From NCBI RefSeq assembly GCF_010183535.1, contig NC_071332.1:6138001-6202000 (forward strand): a stretch of 64,000 nt of DNA. The letters run 5' to 3'. The position numbers and the translations under genes were made by a program. Below, piece by piece: positions 1-11,118 of this stretch (position 1 is its first letter; every line of letters starts with the position of its first letter). A model generated the notes under the pieces. That model searched no databases and was not told the origin of the DNA. It saw only the letters and a program-made list of their open reading frames with translations. The stretch comes from Caenorhabditis remanei. Lineage: Eukaryota > Nematoda > Chromadorea > Rhabditida > Rhabditidae.

Positions 1-419
1 GGATCTTCGAGGAAAGAGTTAATGGCTTTGTGGCCAGTGTGAGGAATGAAACTCAATTTGTACGATTTCTATGACTTGATAGATCAAGGTTTCGCCTCGC
101 AGAACAAGGTTTTGTTATTGTCCATCACCTCCCATTCGTAATCCGTTTTGGGGAAAACTAGAAATGAAACTAGAACTTACTCTGACTAACACGTGGTCTT
201 TAGATTAATCCGAACACCTCCTGTAACCATAATAAACAGTGGCTGTAACAAAGATCAAATCTTGTCTGAACATCTGGCGCACCTTTGGCGCTTATCATGT
301 TCAAACTACTACTCTTTACATTTTATCGCAATATTGACATAAGAAGATGAATGAACTTTAAGAATCGTCCTCTACAAACTACAGAACAGAAACCATAAGC
401 GAAGAATGCAGCGATAGTT
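1..419. other. No supportable gene, downstream of DUF1679 gene
   Basis: This stretch lies beyond the stop codon of the minus-strand DUF1679 gene. On the minus strand a short open segment near 80-155 ends in TGA and reads like a C-terminal tail (it includes TDYEWEVMDNN), so it could be the last exon of a gene that continues elsewhere. I could not find a convincing acceptor and donor pair for it. I list it only as a possible fragment. Confidence 0.3.
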
Positions 420-1996
420 TTAAAATGTTGTTTCTGCTCCTTCTTCTTGCCATTTCTTGATTGTGTCCCTGCTATACAAATGCCAATGTTCCATATCTTC
501 CAGAATAATTTCTGCCTTCTCGGTGAGAATATTCCGGCATTCCTCGATTTTTTTCGGGTCTGTTATCTCGGCAAGTTTGACCTGAAAATTCAAATAGAAG
601 TTTGATTCAAAAGTTAACACAACAGCAAGGAACCTTAGCAATCGGACCAAGCATTGGTAACATAAGAAGACTTCCAGTGACGAAGTAGAAACGATAGGAT
701 TCTTTCAGCTGGAATTATCGATTTCTATTTGTAATCCAATGAACTCATAGTCAGATACCTGCTCAAGAGTATACGGAACATTTTTATCTTTGACTGCTTC
801 TAGAAAATATTCATAGAATTGCTCTACAAGTTTCTCCCAATAAGCTCTTCTATCAGATCCTGAAAGTGTTGAAGTGAAGAGACGAACAAGATCTTGGGCT
901 GGATTTCCCAATTGAATGGACTAAAAACTGTCAGATTACAATGTTTTATGGGAGAATACTCACTTGGTAATCGATAATTTTATTCACTTCAAGCTCTCCA
1001 TCCTCTTTTTCAGTCCACATAATGTTAGCTGACCATAAATCTCCATGGACCAGAACATCTTGTTTGATTCCTGAACCGATTTAATGAAATTCCCTTTCAT
1101 AATTTCAATGGCCAACTTACCAAGATACTTGTTCAAGTTTTTAACCATATCAAAGTTCACCAACTCCAAACCAAATGCATCAACTCTGTTAGCTGTCTCA
1201 GATAGTTCCTCCGGATTTATTTCTCTAGCTTGATCGAATATTCCTTTGAGCCCACTAGCACTAAACATTTTTCCAACAATCTTCTCCAAATCATATCCAG
1301 TTACACTTTCCTGTTCATCCTCGTTCAACTTCAATCCTTCTGCTTGGAAAATTGCAAGAGCTTTTAAAACCTGAGCATTACAACTTAGAATTTGGCTTGA
1401 AAAATTATACGTACCGCATGCAACTCATAAGGTTTCAAGTTGATATACAAATGTCTCGTGATCGCGTTCTCTACAAACTCCATTCCGAAGAATCCTTTCG
1501 TTTGGTTCTCAGAATCAAACTTCTTGGAAAAGTAAACTTTTGGACTCAACAACAAGTTATCGATATCCCATTTACCAAATATCTCATAAAGATTCACTTC
1601 TCGATTATGAAGACCTTGAGCTTCGTACTCAAAGATTGACCACAACGCGGATTCTCTTTTATCCGGAAGATTCATTTGATCCAAAACATTCAGCACATGC
1701 ATACATGAAGTGATTTTCAGAACGAATCGTTTTGGGAGGTGCTCATCAGAAACTGTCCAATCTGGGTCTACGAGGACCACACGGCTCATGAATCCCTGAA
1801 TTCGAAAGTTGTTATTTCTGATAAAAATGTGAAAACTAACATTTCCATCTCCAACAATTGTATATTTAGTACCTGGTCCAAGTTGCGCATTCGTCTTCAT
1901 TTGATCTCTAATCACTTCTTGCAAATCTTCCAAATAAACATGAGTATTGAATAGTCCATCTCCATTTTTGAATAGAGGAGATCCTTCTTCAGTCAT
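420..1996 (-). CDS. DUF1679 / CHK kinase-like protein
   Basis: Six exons (1415-1996, 1121-1370, 964-1070, 759-920, 634-708, 420-581) join in frame to a 445-aa protein, the usual length for the nematode DUF1679 family. The family belongs to the CHK (ecdysteroid/choline kinase-like) branch of aminoglycoside-phosphotransferase-type kinases. The spliced product shows the Brenner-type loop HGDLWSANIMW across the exon 2/3 join, followed by the DFG-equivalent KIIDYQ and then LGNPAQDLVRLF. The N-terminus has the family signature FMSRVVLVDPDW and LPKRFVLKI. A small-molecule kinase role follows from family membership; the substrate is unknown. The start is the first ATG before the family's conserved N-terminus, and the next gene upstream is a BTB gene on the same strand. 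DUF1679 genes occur in clusters on C. elegans chromosome V (recalled). The fourth intron is only about 48 bp. Confidence 0.9.
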
Positions 1997-2369
1997 TCCG
2001 CAACACTATAGAATATGTATAGTCACTGAAAAAATTATGCTTATTGACTTTTTAAATAGCACTTTTTGAAACAAACAAAGAAATGTTGCCAATTTCCTGT
2101 CTTATCTTCAGATAAGACAGTAAATTGGAGAAGAAACTTTGAATAGATAGATAGAAGTGCAACAGTATTTAGTGTAACAATGGAAGTGATGTAAATAGAA
2201 AAAGGTGTTTCAGACTTTTCAGATCAAATACTACTTTGAAACCGGTTTATGAATGAGAAAAAAGGAAACTGATTCCTTTTTTCTGAGTTCATCTACATGA
2301 TCTGCTCTCTGCTGTCATCAATGTTATGTTTCAGAAATACCTCAAAAATCATTTATTTTTTCTTTAAAT
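1997..2369. other. Spacer between DUF1679 and BTB genes
   Basis: This 373-bp AT-rich spacer holds the promoter side of the DUF1679 gene and the 3' flank of the BTB gene, both minus strand. I see no further coding segment. A short inverted pair, CTGTCTTATC and GATAAGACAG, lies at 2097-2121. Confidence 0.6.
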
Positions 2370-3598
2370 TCAATGGTCCAATTCAAAAATTCTACGAGTA
2401 ATCTGTTTAATAATACTGTCATCCAGGTTGTCCAACTCCCAATTTTGTGCTTTCAAGTCCGCCAAGCAACGAGCTTGAGCCAGCTTCCGAGGCTGAAAAA
2501 TAGTCGTTTGACTTGTTTAAAACTATCTAAACAACCCACAATTACATCCCACAAGGACCATTTTTCAGCCAAGTCAATAGTCTCCTTCAACGAAATTCCT
2601 CCACTTCCGTTGATCATTTGCTTCTTACAGTACTCGGTGATGCGTGGTGCTTTCAGGTGATCAGCCAGTTTCAGAAACTCGCCGATGTTGGACTCTAGGA
2701 TAATTAAAATAATTTCCGGGAATAAGTGTTGAAACATACTGTATAAAAAGAGATCTACACCATGAATAATTTGGAGAAAGTCATGAAAGATGTCGAACCA
2801 ACAGGTGGATGGAAGATCTGTCCACTCGATGTTTTGAGCTTCGATCATCCCGGAGAGAACTGCAGATTGAAGGGAAATCATCTAAAATCGTGTGATCAAT
2901 TTATGAATATTCCGCGTCAGCAGACCTTTTTTGACACAAACATGGTATGTCCGAAAGCTTTGACTGACGTATCGAAAATTGTCGGATCGAAATTATAAAA
3001 ATCAAAAAGTTCCACAGAATCGTACAGTCTAACTGACTTCACAACCATATTGTAACGAATTTTAAACTTTTTTTCCTCCGCTTTATCGTCATAAAATCCT
3101 TGTTTCCAGTCAATAATCTTATCGAATCCTGGAATTTCGATGACCATGTTATTGTTTTCTTCTGTGAATTCGTAGTTTCCAGAAACTTTAATAGAATATT
3201 CTGAGTTTTCCAGATTGTCCACAACGATTCCAACATCCAGTTCAATTGAACGAAAGTTTTCCGGCGTCTTTTTTTGATAAATGCTGAATTTCACATTATT
3301 CGTTTTGTCAGATTCCGTAGTATCCACTGCGAAACCCCTGAAAATTTGAGAGAAGTAATTGAAGCTGAACTGGTAAAGACAATATACCAATCGATATTGT
3401 GGATAGTTTGAATCCAGAAATTCCAAGTTAAGTTACTTTTCTCAATTGGAAAAGTGATGTAGTTCACATAGGATCCGAGTAGAAATGGTTCTGAAAATAC
3501 AAAAATTTCTGGATTATTCTTTACTCAAGACATACAGATATATTCATTGTTATAAAAAATAACTTACTAGGTTTTTGAAAGTAGTCTTGATGCAGCAT
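2370..3598 (-). CDS. BTB/POZ domain protein
   Basis: Six exons (3568-3598, 3388-3490, 2926-3337, 2740-2881, 2513-2694, 2370-2492) close in frame to about 330 aa. The N-terminal 180 residues form a nematode-specific region seen before BTB domains. The central and C-terminal part is a BTB fold: the FDPTIFDTSVKAFGHTMFVSKK strand region runs into a helix with LQSAVLSGM and a late helix with FLQIIHGVD and FLKLADHLKAPRITEYC. Such proteins usually act as cullin-3 substrate adaptors; the partner here is unknown. The ATG at 3598 is preceded by an in-frame stop, so a longer N-terminus in the same exon is excluded. I see no separate MATH motif, so I do not call it a BATH gene. The exons match family intron phases, and no internal stop was found. 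Confidence 0.85.
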
Positions 3599-4471
3599 TT
3601 TTCAGTTGAAAACTGTGAAATTCGAGAGAAGACTGAAGTCGAGAGTTCTTCCTTTCTCGTGAATCCAACACAGCAAACGTGGCAATTGTTCAAAGGTTGA
3701 ACCACGAAATTTCAGACTCTAAAGTTCACGTGCTTATTGTTTTAATTTGATAACGTAAAATATAAACACTTCATCTCAAGACTTCAAGAAACTGGGAAGC
3801 TGAAGATTCTGAATATTTGGAGGTGAGTCTTCTCAGAATACTCCTTTGTGCTTTTTTTAAAACCAAACCGTTGTTTTTACAGTTCTGAAAACGCTTACCA
3901 TCGAATATTGTTTCAATTATAATCCAGTTCAGTTTTATTTTCTATTAATATTCATCGTAGTTCTCCTAGAAATTTGGTTTTTCTATCTAATCTTGTCGAG
4001 GCACCAACATCTTGATACTTCCAGAATCCCCAGTTTTTCAGAAAACTCAAAATTTCTTTTTGACTGTTCTCAGAATCTCAGATGCCATGAAAATTCAAAC
4101 TTACAAAAGATCAAACACCTCCTCCATACAACAAGCAACTACAGTATTGTTTCAGTGGTTCTTCCTCCTCCTATTTTCTCTTTTTCTGCCTTCTTCCTCC
4201 CGTTCTCCTCTCATCAGAAAAATCCGAAAAAAGGGAGGAATTTCAACGGATTAAAATCCCTCCAGTCACCCTCTCTATTTCTCCGTTTCTTCCGTTCACA
4301 CTGTTCACGGATTAGCCTCAATACAGGTTAGAGAAGCCACCCCAGAAGGGACGGATATACTCTGTAACAAAGAAACTTTTCCATTTCAATTCGGAGAAGC
4401 TTTACTTCTTTTCGATACTTTTCATCGAAGCTGTCTAACTGCATCTCAATTTTAAACCAATTTCCCATAGA
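3599..4471. other. Divergent intergenic region (BTB / ground-like)
   Basis: This 870-bp region separates the minus-strand BTB gene and the plus-strand ground-like gene, so it should hold both promoters. It is AT-rich, with a pyrimidine-rich run near 4150-4300. Short open frames exist but show no splice-consistent coding pattern. Confidence 0.5.
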
Positions 4472-6060
4472 ATGCTAACTGCTCTAATTCTACTTCAATT
4501 ACTCATTCCACCTAGCATCCAATTCTTTTTCGGATCTGGAGGTGGAGGCGGAGGTTGTGGATGTCCGTGTCCTGTACCACCGCCTATTCCAATATGTGCT
4601 CCGCCTCCGATCTGTGCTCAACCTGCTCCGTGTTCTGTGGCTCCATCGTATGCATCGTACTCACCGTCTTATTCACCGTCTTATTCTTCATATGCTTCTG
4701 CTCCAGCTCCATCGCCATTTTATCAGGTAAGAGTGAATATTTTTGGATTCCAAAGTTCTGAATTCCTAGTTCAGCTTCTAGGGTTCTGAAATAAAGAGTA
4801 GGATTTTCCGAAACCGAGTTGCCAGAATCCAACATTCAGAATTTAGTTGTGATAGTGCAGAGAACAGAACTTTTAATCTAGATTTTAATCTTTAACTTAG
4901 AATCCAGAGCCTCGAATTCTGGACTCCGATTCCAAAGTTCTGAAGATCTCAATGCAGAAACTAGAATCATGAATTCCGAAATTCGGAACTTCTCATTCTG
5001 TATACCCTCTTCCATAACTTTTATTTCAGCCTGGTTGGTCTCCAGCCATCCCCTCATACGCCTCTGCTCCATCCTATTCAACTTCCTACTCCGCTGCTCC
5101 ACCTCCCCTCATAATCCCCTCCGGCCCCTCATATGTTGCTCCAGTATCTGCTCCAAACTACTCTCTAACTCCTTCAATTGCTATCCCCGGACCACTTCCA
5201 CCATCTCCAGTTTACATACCAGCGCCTGGACCTCTTTCGATTCCAGTGGTTACAAGTGGATACGATCAGTGAGTGATTTTCGACAGTTTTTAATGATAAA
5301 ATATTGAATTTCTTTTCAGAATTTCCATCGTTACAACTCTGGCAACAACTCCATCATATCTTCAAAGCGGTTATGTTCCTGCTGCTTCGGTAAATGCGGA
5401 ATCTGAATTTTCATTTATTTTTGAACTTTCAGAAAGCATACGACGAGGATAATAGTATCGAAGGAATGGCTCCACCGCCACCACCTCCACCAATTGATAT
5501 TCCCAAGTAATAACAGTTTTTAAATTTATTTCAATGATTTTATTCCAGAGAACCGCTCACTTACGACTACCGAACGTCAGAAGTTGTCACGCCCTCAGAC
5601 TACTACAAACCTGCATTTGTTCCAAGTAACCCAATAATTCAAATTCTGCATAAATGTGTTTCTCTCTATTCCAGGCGCGAGTTATATGGAAGACGTCACA
5701 GAAGAAGGACAACTCGTTGAGAAACAAGGATACTGGATGAAAGGACAACCGGTTTCACAAGCATCTTCAAAATATGGACAGTTCGAAACAAGGCATAACA
5801 TTCTGAAACGAATGAAAACTGAAACTATCCCGAGAACTAATAACACTTGCAACTCCATAAAGTTAGCAAATGTAATGATGAGAGCAATTGTCGATGACGT
5901 TTCTGTGTCGAAACGAATGATTCAACATGCCACGAAACTCGCTTTCGACGGTGCCAAATTCGATGTTTTCTGTGCAATCGGAGAATTCAGTTACAGCATT
6001 CACTCTCGGAAATATTGCGAGGTAACGAAGCAGGAAGTTACTTGCTTCGCTTTCCGATAA
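4472..6060 (+). CDS. Secreted ground-like (grl) protein
   Basis: Six exons (4472-4726, 5030-5268, 5320-5389, 5433-5506, 5549-5625, 5675-6060) give a 366-aa protein. It starts with a hydrophobic signal peptide (MLTALILLQLLIPPS) followed by a glycine run and a Cys/Pro-rich stretch. A long low-complexity Ser/Tyr/Pro/Ala region fills the middle. The C-terminal ~110 residues are a ground-like domain with the family's cysteine pattern, seen in NTCNSIKLANVM, FDVFCAIGEF and RKYCEVTKQEVTC. Ground-like proteins are extracellular nematode proteins related to the warthog/hedgehog-related set and are typically made in epidermis or glia. The start follows a possible trans-splice acceptor (CCCATAG just before AATG). 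A poly-A region with AATAAA-like hexamers lies just after the stop. I cannot assign which grl member it is. Confidence 0.88.
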
Positions 6061-6370
6061 ATTTCTTTCTAATTAGAATAAATTATTGACTTTTATATCT
6101 TATATGTACTTGAAATAAATATGTAACACTCTTAAAAATAGAGTAAGTGCACGATTCCCGGACTAGCAACAGAAAAAACAAATAATTAAGGCGTTAGAAG
6201 ATAAATATACACGAAATCTTGAAAGAAACCAAGCGATAGAATAAGGCAATAAATTACTGTAATAACATCACGAATTAATAGATAATTAAGGCTATCGAAC
6301 AAATCACATCGGTATAAGGAAAGTATCACATTTGGATTGATAGGGAGGGAAAACTAACTTCTGCAACCCA
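6061..6370. other. Convergent 3' flank
   Basis: This 310-bp AT-rich region lies between the ends of the ground-like gene (plus) and the ankyrin-GH20 gene (minus). AATAAA-type hexamers occur near 6078 and 6114. I see nothing else in it. Confidence 0.6.
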
Positions 6371-9300
6371 TCACAATAATTGTTTACCCATTTCTTGTAA
6401 ATCATGAGGCAGTAAAGCTCTGAATAAATTGTCGAACATTTTTAGAGCATTCTGAAGAGTGCTTGGAATCGAACGAGATAGCCAAACATGTTGAAATTGG
6501 CCACGAACACGGAGCATTCTGAAATAACAGTCTGCATTTAAAAACAAAGAAACGAAAAACATACGTATTTGCTAAATCTGTACGAATTGCGGGAGGTAGA
6601 TTGATAACTCCTACGCGACCAGGTGAGTATGGTAGCCCTTCTTCAAAACTTTTCTTGCGATCAATGGGTTGACTACCGTAGACACACATATACTGTCCAA
6701 GTTTACTGACAAGAACCATAAGTTCAGTGACAAGACGAATCTCTTCAAGGACTAAAGCCAAATCGTAGCTATATGGGAGAAGTTTGCTAGTTGCGTCGAG
6801 AGCAGATGTAGTACGCTTCAGCTCGATACGAGCTTTCTTGAATACTACAGGAGTAAGTCGTTCCATATTCATATTTTCTGGATTCAAAATCATCTCTACA
6901 AAAACGGAAATTGGCATCTTCTTGTTTGCAGACATTCCGAATAGTGTTGTTTCTGAGCCCGATGAAATGTCAGCGTTCGGAGAGCTGCTACTGTTTGGCT
7001 TCCAGTATCCATAAGCGTACTTTGTAAGTTGATGCTCAACTTTTCCGAGTGTTTGTACTTGCTCGAACAGGCTGACCATATCACTGAAATTAATTGTATT
7101 TCTATTGGATTTTTAAAGATAGTTCTTACCCATCAAGAAGCATGTGATGAGCGGCAATGACTGGAAGCAAAAATGCGTATTTCTTCATGTCAGTTGAGCC
7201 GTTGAAGGCAACACCGACGGAAGCAAGAAGAGACATATATGATAACGAAGGTGGCATCGCCTCACATCCAGTTGACAGATCACACACCATTGAACCAAGA
7301 ACAGTTTGTCTATCACTCAGTTTCGCTGCGAGAAGAGCTTTTTTGGCAACCGACTCCGGAGAAGCGCATAGATATCCATCGTCTCCAGTCGAGAATTTGA
7401 TAACAACGGATACACGTGGCGACACATATTTCTCTACTTCAAACGGCCATGTTCCTTCAACACACAGAGTAACAAACGGAGGAAGAGTTGAGAGAAGTGG
7501 TCCATTTTTCTCGTCGACATGAGTGGAGAGGTAAATCCGTGGTACTCGTCTTTGGATTGATGTCAAAACTGCAAGAATAATTATTGGATCACGAATTTCA
7601 AAAATAAACAAACGTTTCCTATCAGAAATCAACAAGCTAGCAAGATTGGGGCCGAAGTGAACTACTTTGCACAAGGGGAAATCGTCGAGGAATTGATCGA
7701 TGATAGTTCTTGCTTGATCTCCCTCCAGATAATTCGATTGAGTGTCGATCGATGGCACAAACTGTAAGTAATGCGATAATTCTTAGTAATTGATCGAAGA
7801 AACTTACCGTGATGAAGAGCTCTTGACACACTTGCATCATATGGAAGAGTTCCCGATTAGTGTATGGCAGTTGATAGCGATCAGTCGTTCTCACTTCGAA
7901 ATTCACGAACAAATAATTTGCCTTACAAGATGATAGTCTGGTTGCCAGTTTCAAGATCTGAATAAAGAATATGTTTACGAAGAGATTGGAAATCAGCGTT
8001 GCTTACAGTGTCTGGATTTAAAATTCTGCAACCGGAAAAATCTTGATACACCGCTCGGAATGCACGATCTGGCTGATCTCTGATGGTGAGCTCTTTGATA
8101 GTTCCATCTGCGCTAATATCAGGAAAATGTTTAGAAGCGCTATTTCCGTTAAGAAGACTATGATCCCCACTGGCGTTTCCGTTCGGAGAACTTGGAACAC
8201 TCGTCGAAACTCCATTGGAATGCCCCACATGCTTGTGAAGAGCATACTTATGAAGCCTCACAATTTGAACAAAAGTTGCGAAAGCATGTCGGATTCCTGC
8301 ATAGTCCGATCCAACGACTTCTACTCCTCTAATTGCATCGATAGTAAGAGTGTACGAACCAGATGGACGTCCGTCTTCAAATACACCGCATGTCACTTTT
8401 CCTTCTAATGCTGATGTCTCATGGTCAGCCAAACGATGTCCTGTAAGATAGGCTAGAATTGTGTTGAGTATTACGAGAATTCACAAAATCATACCTCTGT
8501 ATTCGATATCCACACCAACACTGACGAGAAGCGGCTTGCTGAGCTCAATGATTTGCATCACTTGGCGCGGATTCGCACTCGAGCAATCGTCAAAATATAC
8601 TTTCAGCTTTCCGTCTTTTGGAAACTCAAAGTTTCGAGGAGATTGATGTTTTATCGAGATTAGTTTTGGTTGAGGCCAAAGCAAGTCAGTCCATGAGTCG
8701 ATTTCTCCTTCAATATACTTCTCGTACTTGATAGAATCGTTAAGAATCTGTGTATTCAGAGTTTCTGTGCATGAAATCAATGACATTCTATCATCCATAT
8801 CATCGACCGAACGATGGTGCCGAACATCTCTTGCGATTCGATCCATACTGAGAAGTGATAAAAGAGCAGGACTGTGCGTTTCCGCGAGGGCAAACGCGTC
8901 TTGTCCTTTTTTCGTTTTTAATGAAGGATTGGCTCCAGCTGAAAGAAGAATCTTCACAACTTCTGCATTCGCTTTTATCACTGCTGTATGAAGAGGTGTT
9001 TCTTCTTTGAAATTCGCAAGATCAACATTCGCTCCATTCGTCAGTAAAGCTTTTACGACTTCCGGCGTAGCGAAATCGGCTGCCCAGTTTAGTAGCGTGT
9101 TTTTTGTATCTGGCGTGTCCACCGAATCGACTGGCACGCCGGCCCGGATGAGTTGGCAAAGACGTTCAGTTCTGGAATAATGTTTATTGTAATTAGTTTG
9201 AAAATTAATAAATGGAGAAGTGTGCTAAAGAAGAACTAGCGCGTATTTCAAGTTACGCCGAGAGAAGATCCAAGTGGCCGCTGATTATGCAGGTTTTCAT

Positions 9301-9928
9301 ATAAAACGTATTGTTCTCAAGCAAAATAATACATTACTTAGGCTCAAATGACTACTGGGCCGGGCTGCAGTACTCCTGGTTTCTACCCGCAACCTCGTGC
9401 TCGTGATGATTCAAATATCGATGACATTCCGGTGAATAGTACCTACTTGGCAACTGTTATGCGAGACCGCGAGAATATAAGATCCGACTGATTATCAAAA
9501 TAAACATTTCTTACTTGTGCAAATTGATTGATTGAAGTGCTTCTCGTACAAACGAGAGGCGCACGCCTTCCGATTGACAGCATTGATACGCTGTTTTTCC
9601 TTCAGAGTTCTGCACACATGGGTTCACACCTCCAGAAAGAAGTGCAGCAACACTATCGGCAGCATCTGAATGATAAATCAGTCTAATCAGATGAGGAAAC
9701 ATTCTATACCTAACCACACAGCCTTGTGGAGAAGTGTTCCTTCTTTACAGCACAGTTTGTCAACTTGTGCGTGGAAATCAGCTTGATTCTCTGAAACTTT
9801 TCGATAATTTTTATTTATCAATTAACTGAAAGCTTACTCATTTGAGACAGAATCGAGCAGATGACATCGACACGGCCGCTCTCGAGACATTGTAGTAGAA
9901 CCGGAGCGGCTTCTTCCTTTTCACCCAT
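6371..9928 (-). CDS. Ankyrin-repeat protein with a GH20 hexosaminidase-like domain lacking catalytic residues
   Basis: Nine coding exons (9838-9928, 9710-9790, 9515-9665, 8495-9171, 8007-8440, 7808-7957, 7130-7761, 6565-7083, 6371-6518) close to 960 aa. Ankyrin repeats fill roughly residues 40-210 (TLLNWAADFATPEVVKALL and ETPLHTAVIKANAEVVKILL). From about residue 330 the protein follows glycoside hydrolase family 20: the N-terminal alpha/beta part ends in TIDAIRGVEVVGSDYAGIRH, then the barrel has IRDQPDRAFRAVYQDFSG and YTNRELFHMMQVCQ. The GH20 catalytic HxGGDE box is replaced by HFGPNLA around residue 563, so the acid/base pair is missing and hydrolysis is unlikely. No signal peptide is seen, so a cytosolic scaffold or binding role is inferred. 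The start follows an acceptor (TTTCAG, CGACATGG), implying a noncoding or trans-spliced 5' end. A small gene is nested in intron 3. Confidence 0.85.
9212..9491 (+). CDS. Small nested gene, unknown function
   Basis: Two exons (9212-9292 and 9342-9491) with a 49-bp intron (GTTTTC donor, CTTAG acceptor) give a 76-aa protein on the strand opposite to the ankyrin-GH20 gene, entirely inside that gene's third intron. It begins MEKCAKEELARISSYAERR and continues with a Gly/Pro-rich stretch (MTTGPGCSTPGFYPQPRARD) and a polar C-terminus. There is no signal peptide or membrane segment. The start codon has a good context (AATAAATGG), the first exon is exactly 27 codons, and the join is in phase 0. I do not recognise the family. 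The even codon use and clean splice sites make it more than a chance frame, but it lacks independent support. Confidence 0.6.
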
Positions 9929-10370
9929 GTCGCTGAAACAAGTGATTGTATATCAAAATGAAGCGAGAGAACAATTTGGCAGATATAATAGACTAACACG
10001 TTGTTCGAGTGGTTGAACAGATCACAGCAACACAATAATTGGTTACACAAAACGATTTAGAACATGTACAAAGTAGAGAGAAACTAGACAGAATCCACGA
10101 AAAGCGGAACGCGTCCGGGACGATTCCACGTCGCGATGGCCGAACTCCCGGGGGACTAGTTTTCCGGCGGAGTGTCGTTGCGCGTAGGGTTTAATAAAAT
10201 ATTCTTTTTTACAATTTTCAACCTAATTTCGCAAATTTTTGCTCTTTCTTCATTTAAAACTTAAAATTAAATTAACAATATAATAAACTAAATTTTAAGC
10301 ATCCGTTCTTCTTCTATATTTTCACTTATACACTCATTTTGTATGTCTAATTTTCTTTTTGTTTGCAGAA
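9929..10370. promoter_or_regulatory. Divergent promoter region (ankyrin-GH20 / DTD operon)
   Basis: This 440-bp interval lies between the oppositely oriented ankyrin-GH20 gene and the D-aminoacyl-tRNA deacylase gene. A GC-rich island at about 10100-10185 stands out from the AT-rich background and probably holds the shared promoter or a noncoding first exon of the minus-strand gene. The plus-strand gene begins right after TTTGCAG at 10362-10368, consistent with SL1 trans-splicing. Confidence 0.5.
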
Positions 10371-10997
10371 ATGCGGGTTGTCCTCCAGCGAGTCACTCGA
10401 GCAGCAGTTACCGTTAGTGATGAAGTCGTAAGTATTCTATCGTTAACTCAGAAACTAAATTACTTCACCAGGTAGGCTCCATCGGCAAAGGACTCTGTGT
10501 GCTCGTTGGAATCCATCGAGAGGATACAGAAGAAGACATGAAGTACATAATAAGAAAAATTCTGAATCTTCGAATATTCCCAGCTTCTGAACAGAAGCCA
10601 TGGGATAAATCAGTGATGGATCTCGATTTAGAAGTGTTGTCTGTCAGTCAGTTCACACTTTATGGACAGTTTAAGGTGAGTTCCTACACAAAAACATTAT
10701 CATAGAAACTAGATAATTTGGGGTTCTATTTATCCTGAAATTTTTCTATGATATCAATTAAAATCCCATATTTTCTCACACGTTAACAGTTTCTACTGAT
10801 TCCAGGGCAACAAACTCGATTTCCATACGGCGATGGCTCCGACAGAAGCGTCAAAATTCTACGAGACTTTCTTGGAATCTATGAAGAAAGCTTACAAGCC
10901 GGAAAAAATTCAAGACGGAAAGTTCGCAGCGATGATGAGTGTGGATATCGTAAACGATGGTCCAGTGACAATTACTTTTGATAGTAGAGAGAAATAA
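10371..10997 (+). CDS. D-aminoacyl-tRNA deacylase (DTD1 family)
   Basis: Three exons (10371-10427, 10472-10675, 10806-10997) give 150 aa, the normal DTD length. DTD removes D-amino acids and glycine wrongly attached to tRNA, a chiral proofreading step in the cytosol. The two family active-site motifs are present: SQFTLYGQ (the SQFTL box) and NDGPVTI (the GP box with cis-Gly-Pro). The protein starts with MRVVLQRVTRA, the typical DTD N-terminus. A TTTGCAG acceptor lies just before the ATG. The stop is only about 120 bp upstream of the eif-3.K start on the same strand, with another acceptor between them, so the two probably form an operon. All joins are in frame with no odd features. Confidence 0.93.
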
Positions 10998-11118
10998 ATA
11001 TGTTTAAAATTGTAATATTCTTTTTTTTTAATTTTTAATCTCATTCTCACTTCGGTTAATTCCCGATTTATATCTCAAACAGTTGTTTCAGGAAAATTGT
11101 AGAAAATAACCTTTGCAG
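10998..11118 (+). promoter_or_regulatory. Operon spacer with SL2-type trans-splice acceptor
   Basis: The 121-bp spacer between the deacylase stop and the eif-3.K ATG carries a T-rich run near 11021-11038 and ends in TTTGCAG directly abutting the ATG at 11119. About 100 bp between same-strand genes, with an acceptor touching the start codon, is the standard layout of a Caenorhabditis operon whose downstream message receives SL2. This is inferred from spacing only. Confidence 0.65.

Noticed and set aside
80..155. Possible last exon on the minus strand ending in a TGA
   Set aside because: The codons look plausible but the only nearby donor and acceptor would give an intron of about 20 bp, too short to be spliced.
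8043..8408. 121-codon plus-strand frame
   Set aside because: It is antisense to GH20 exon 5, which is well supported on the minus strand.
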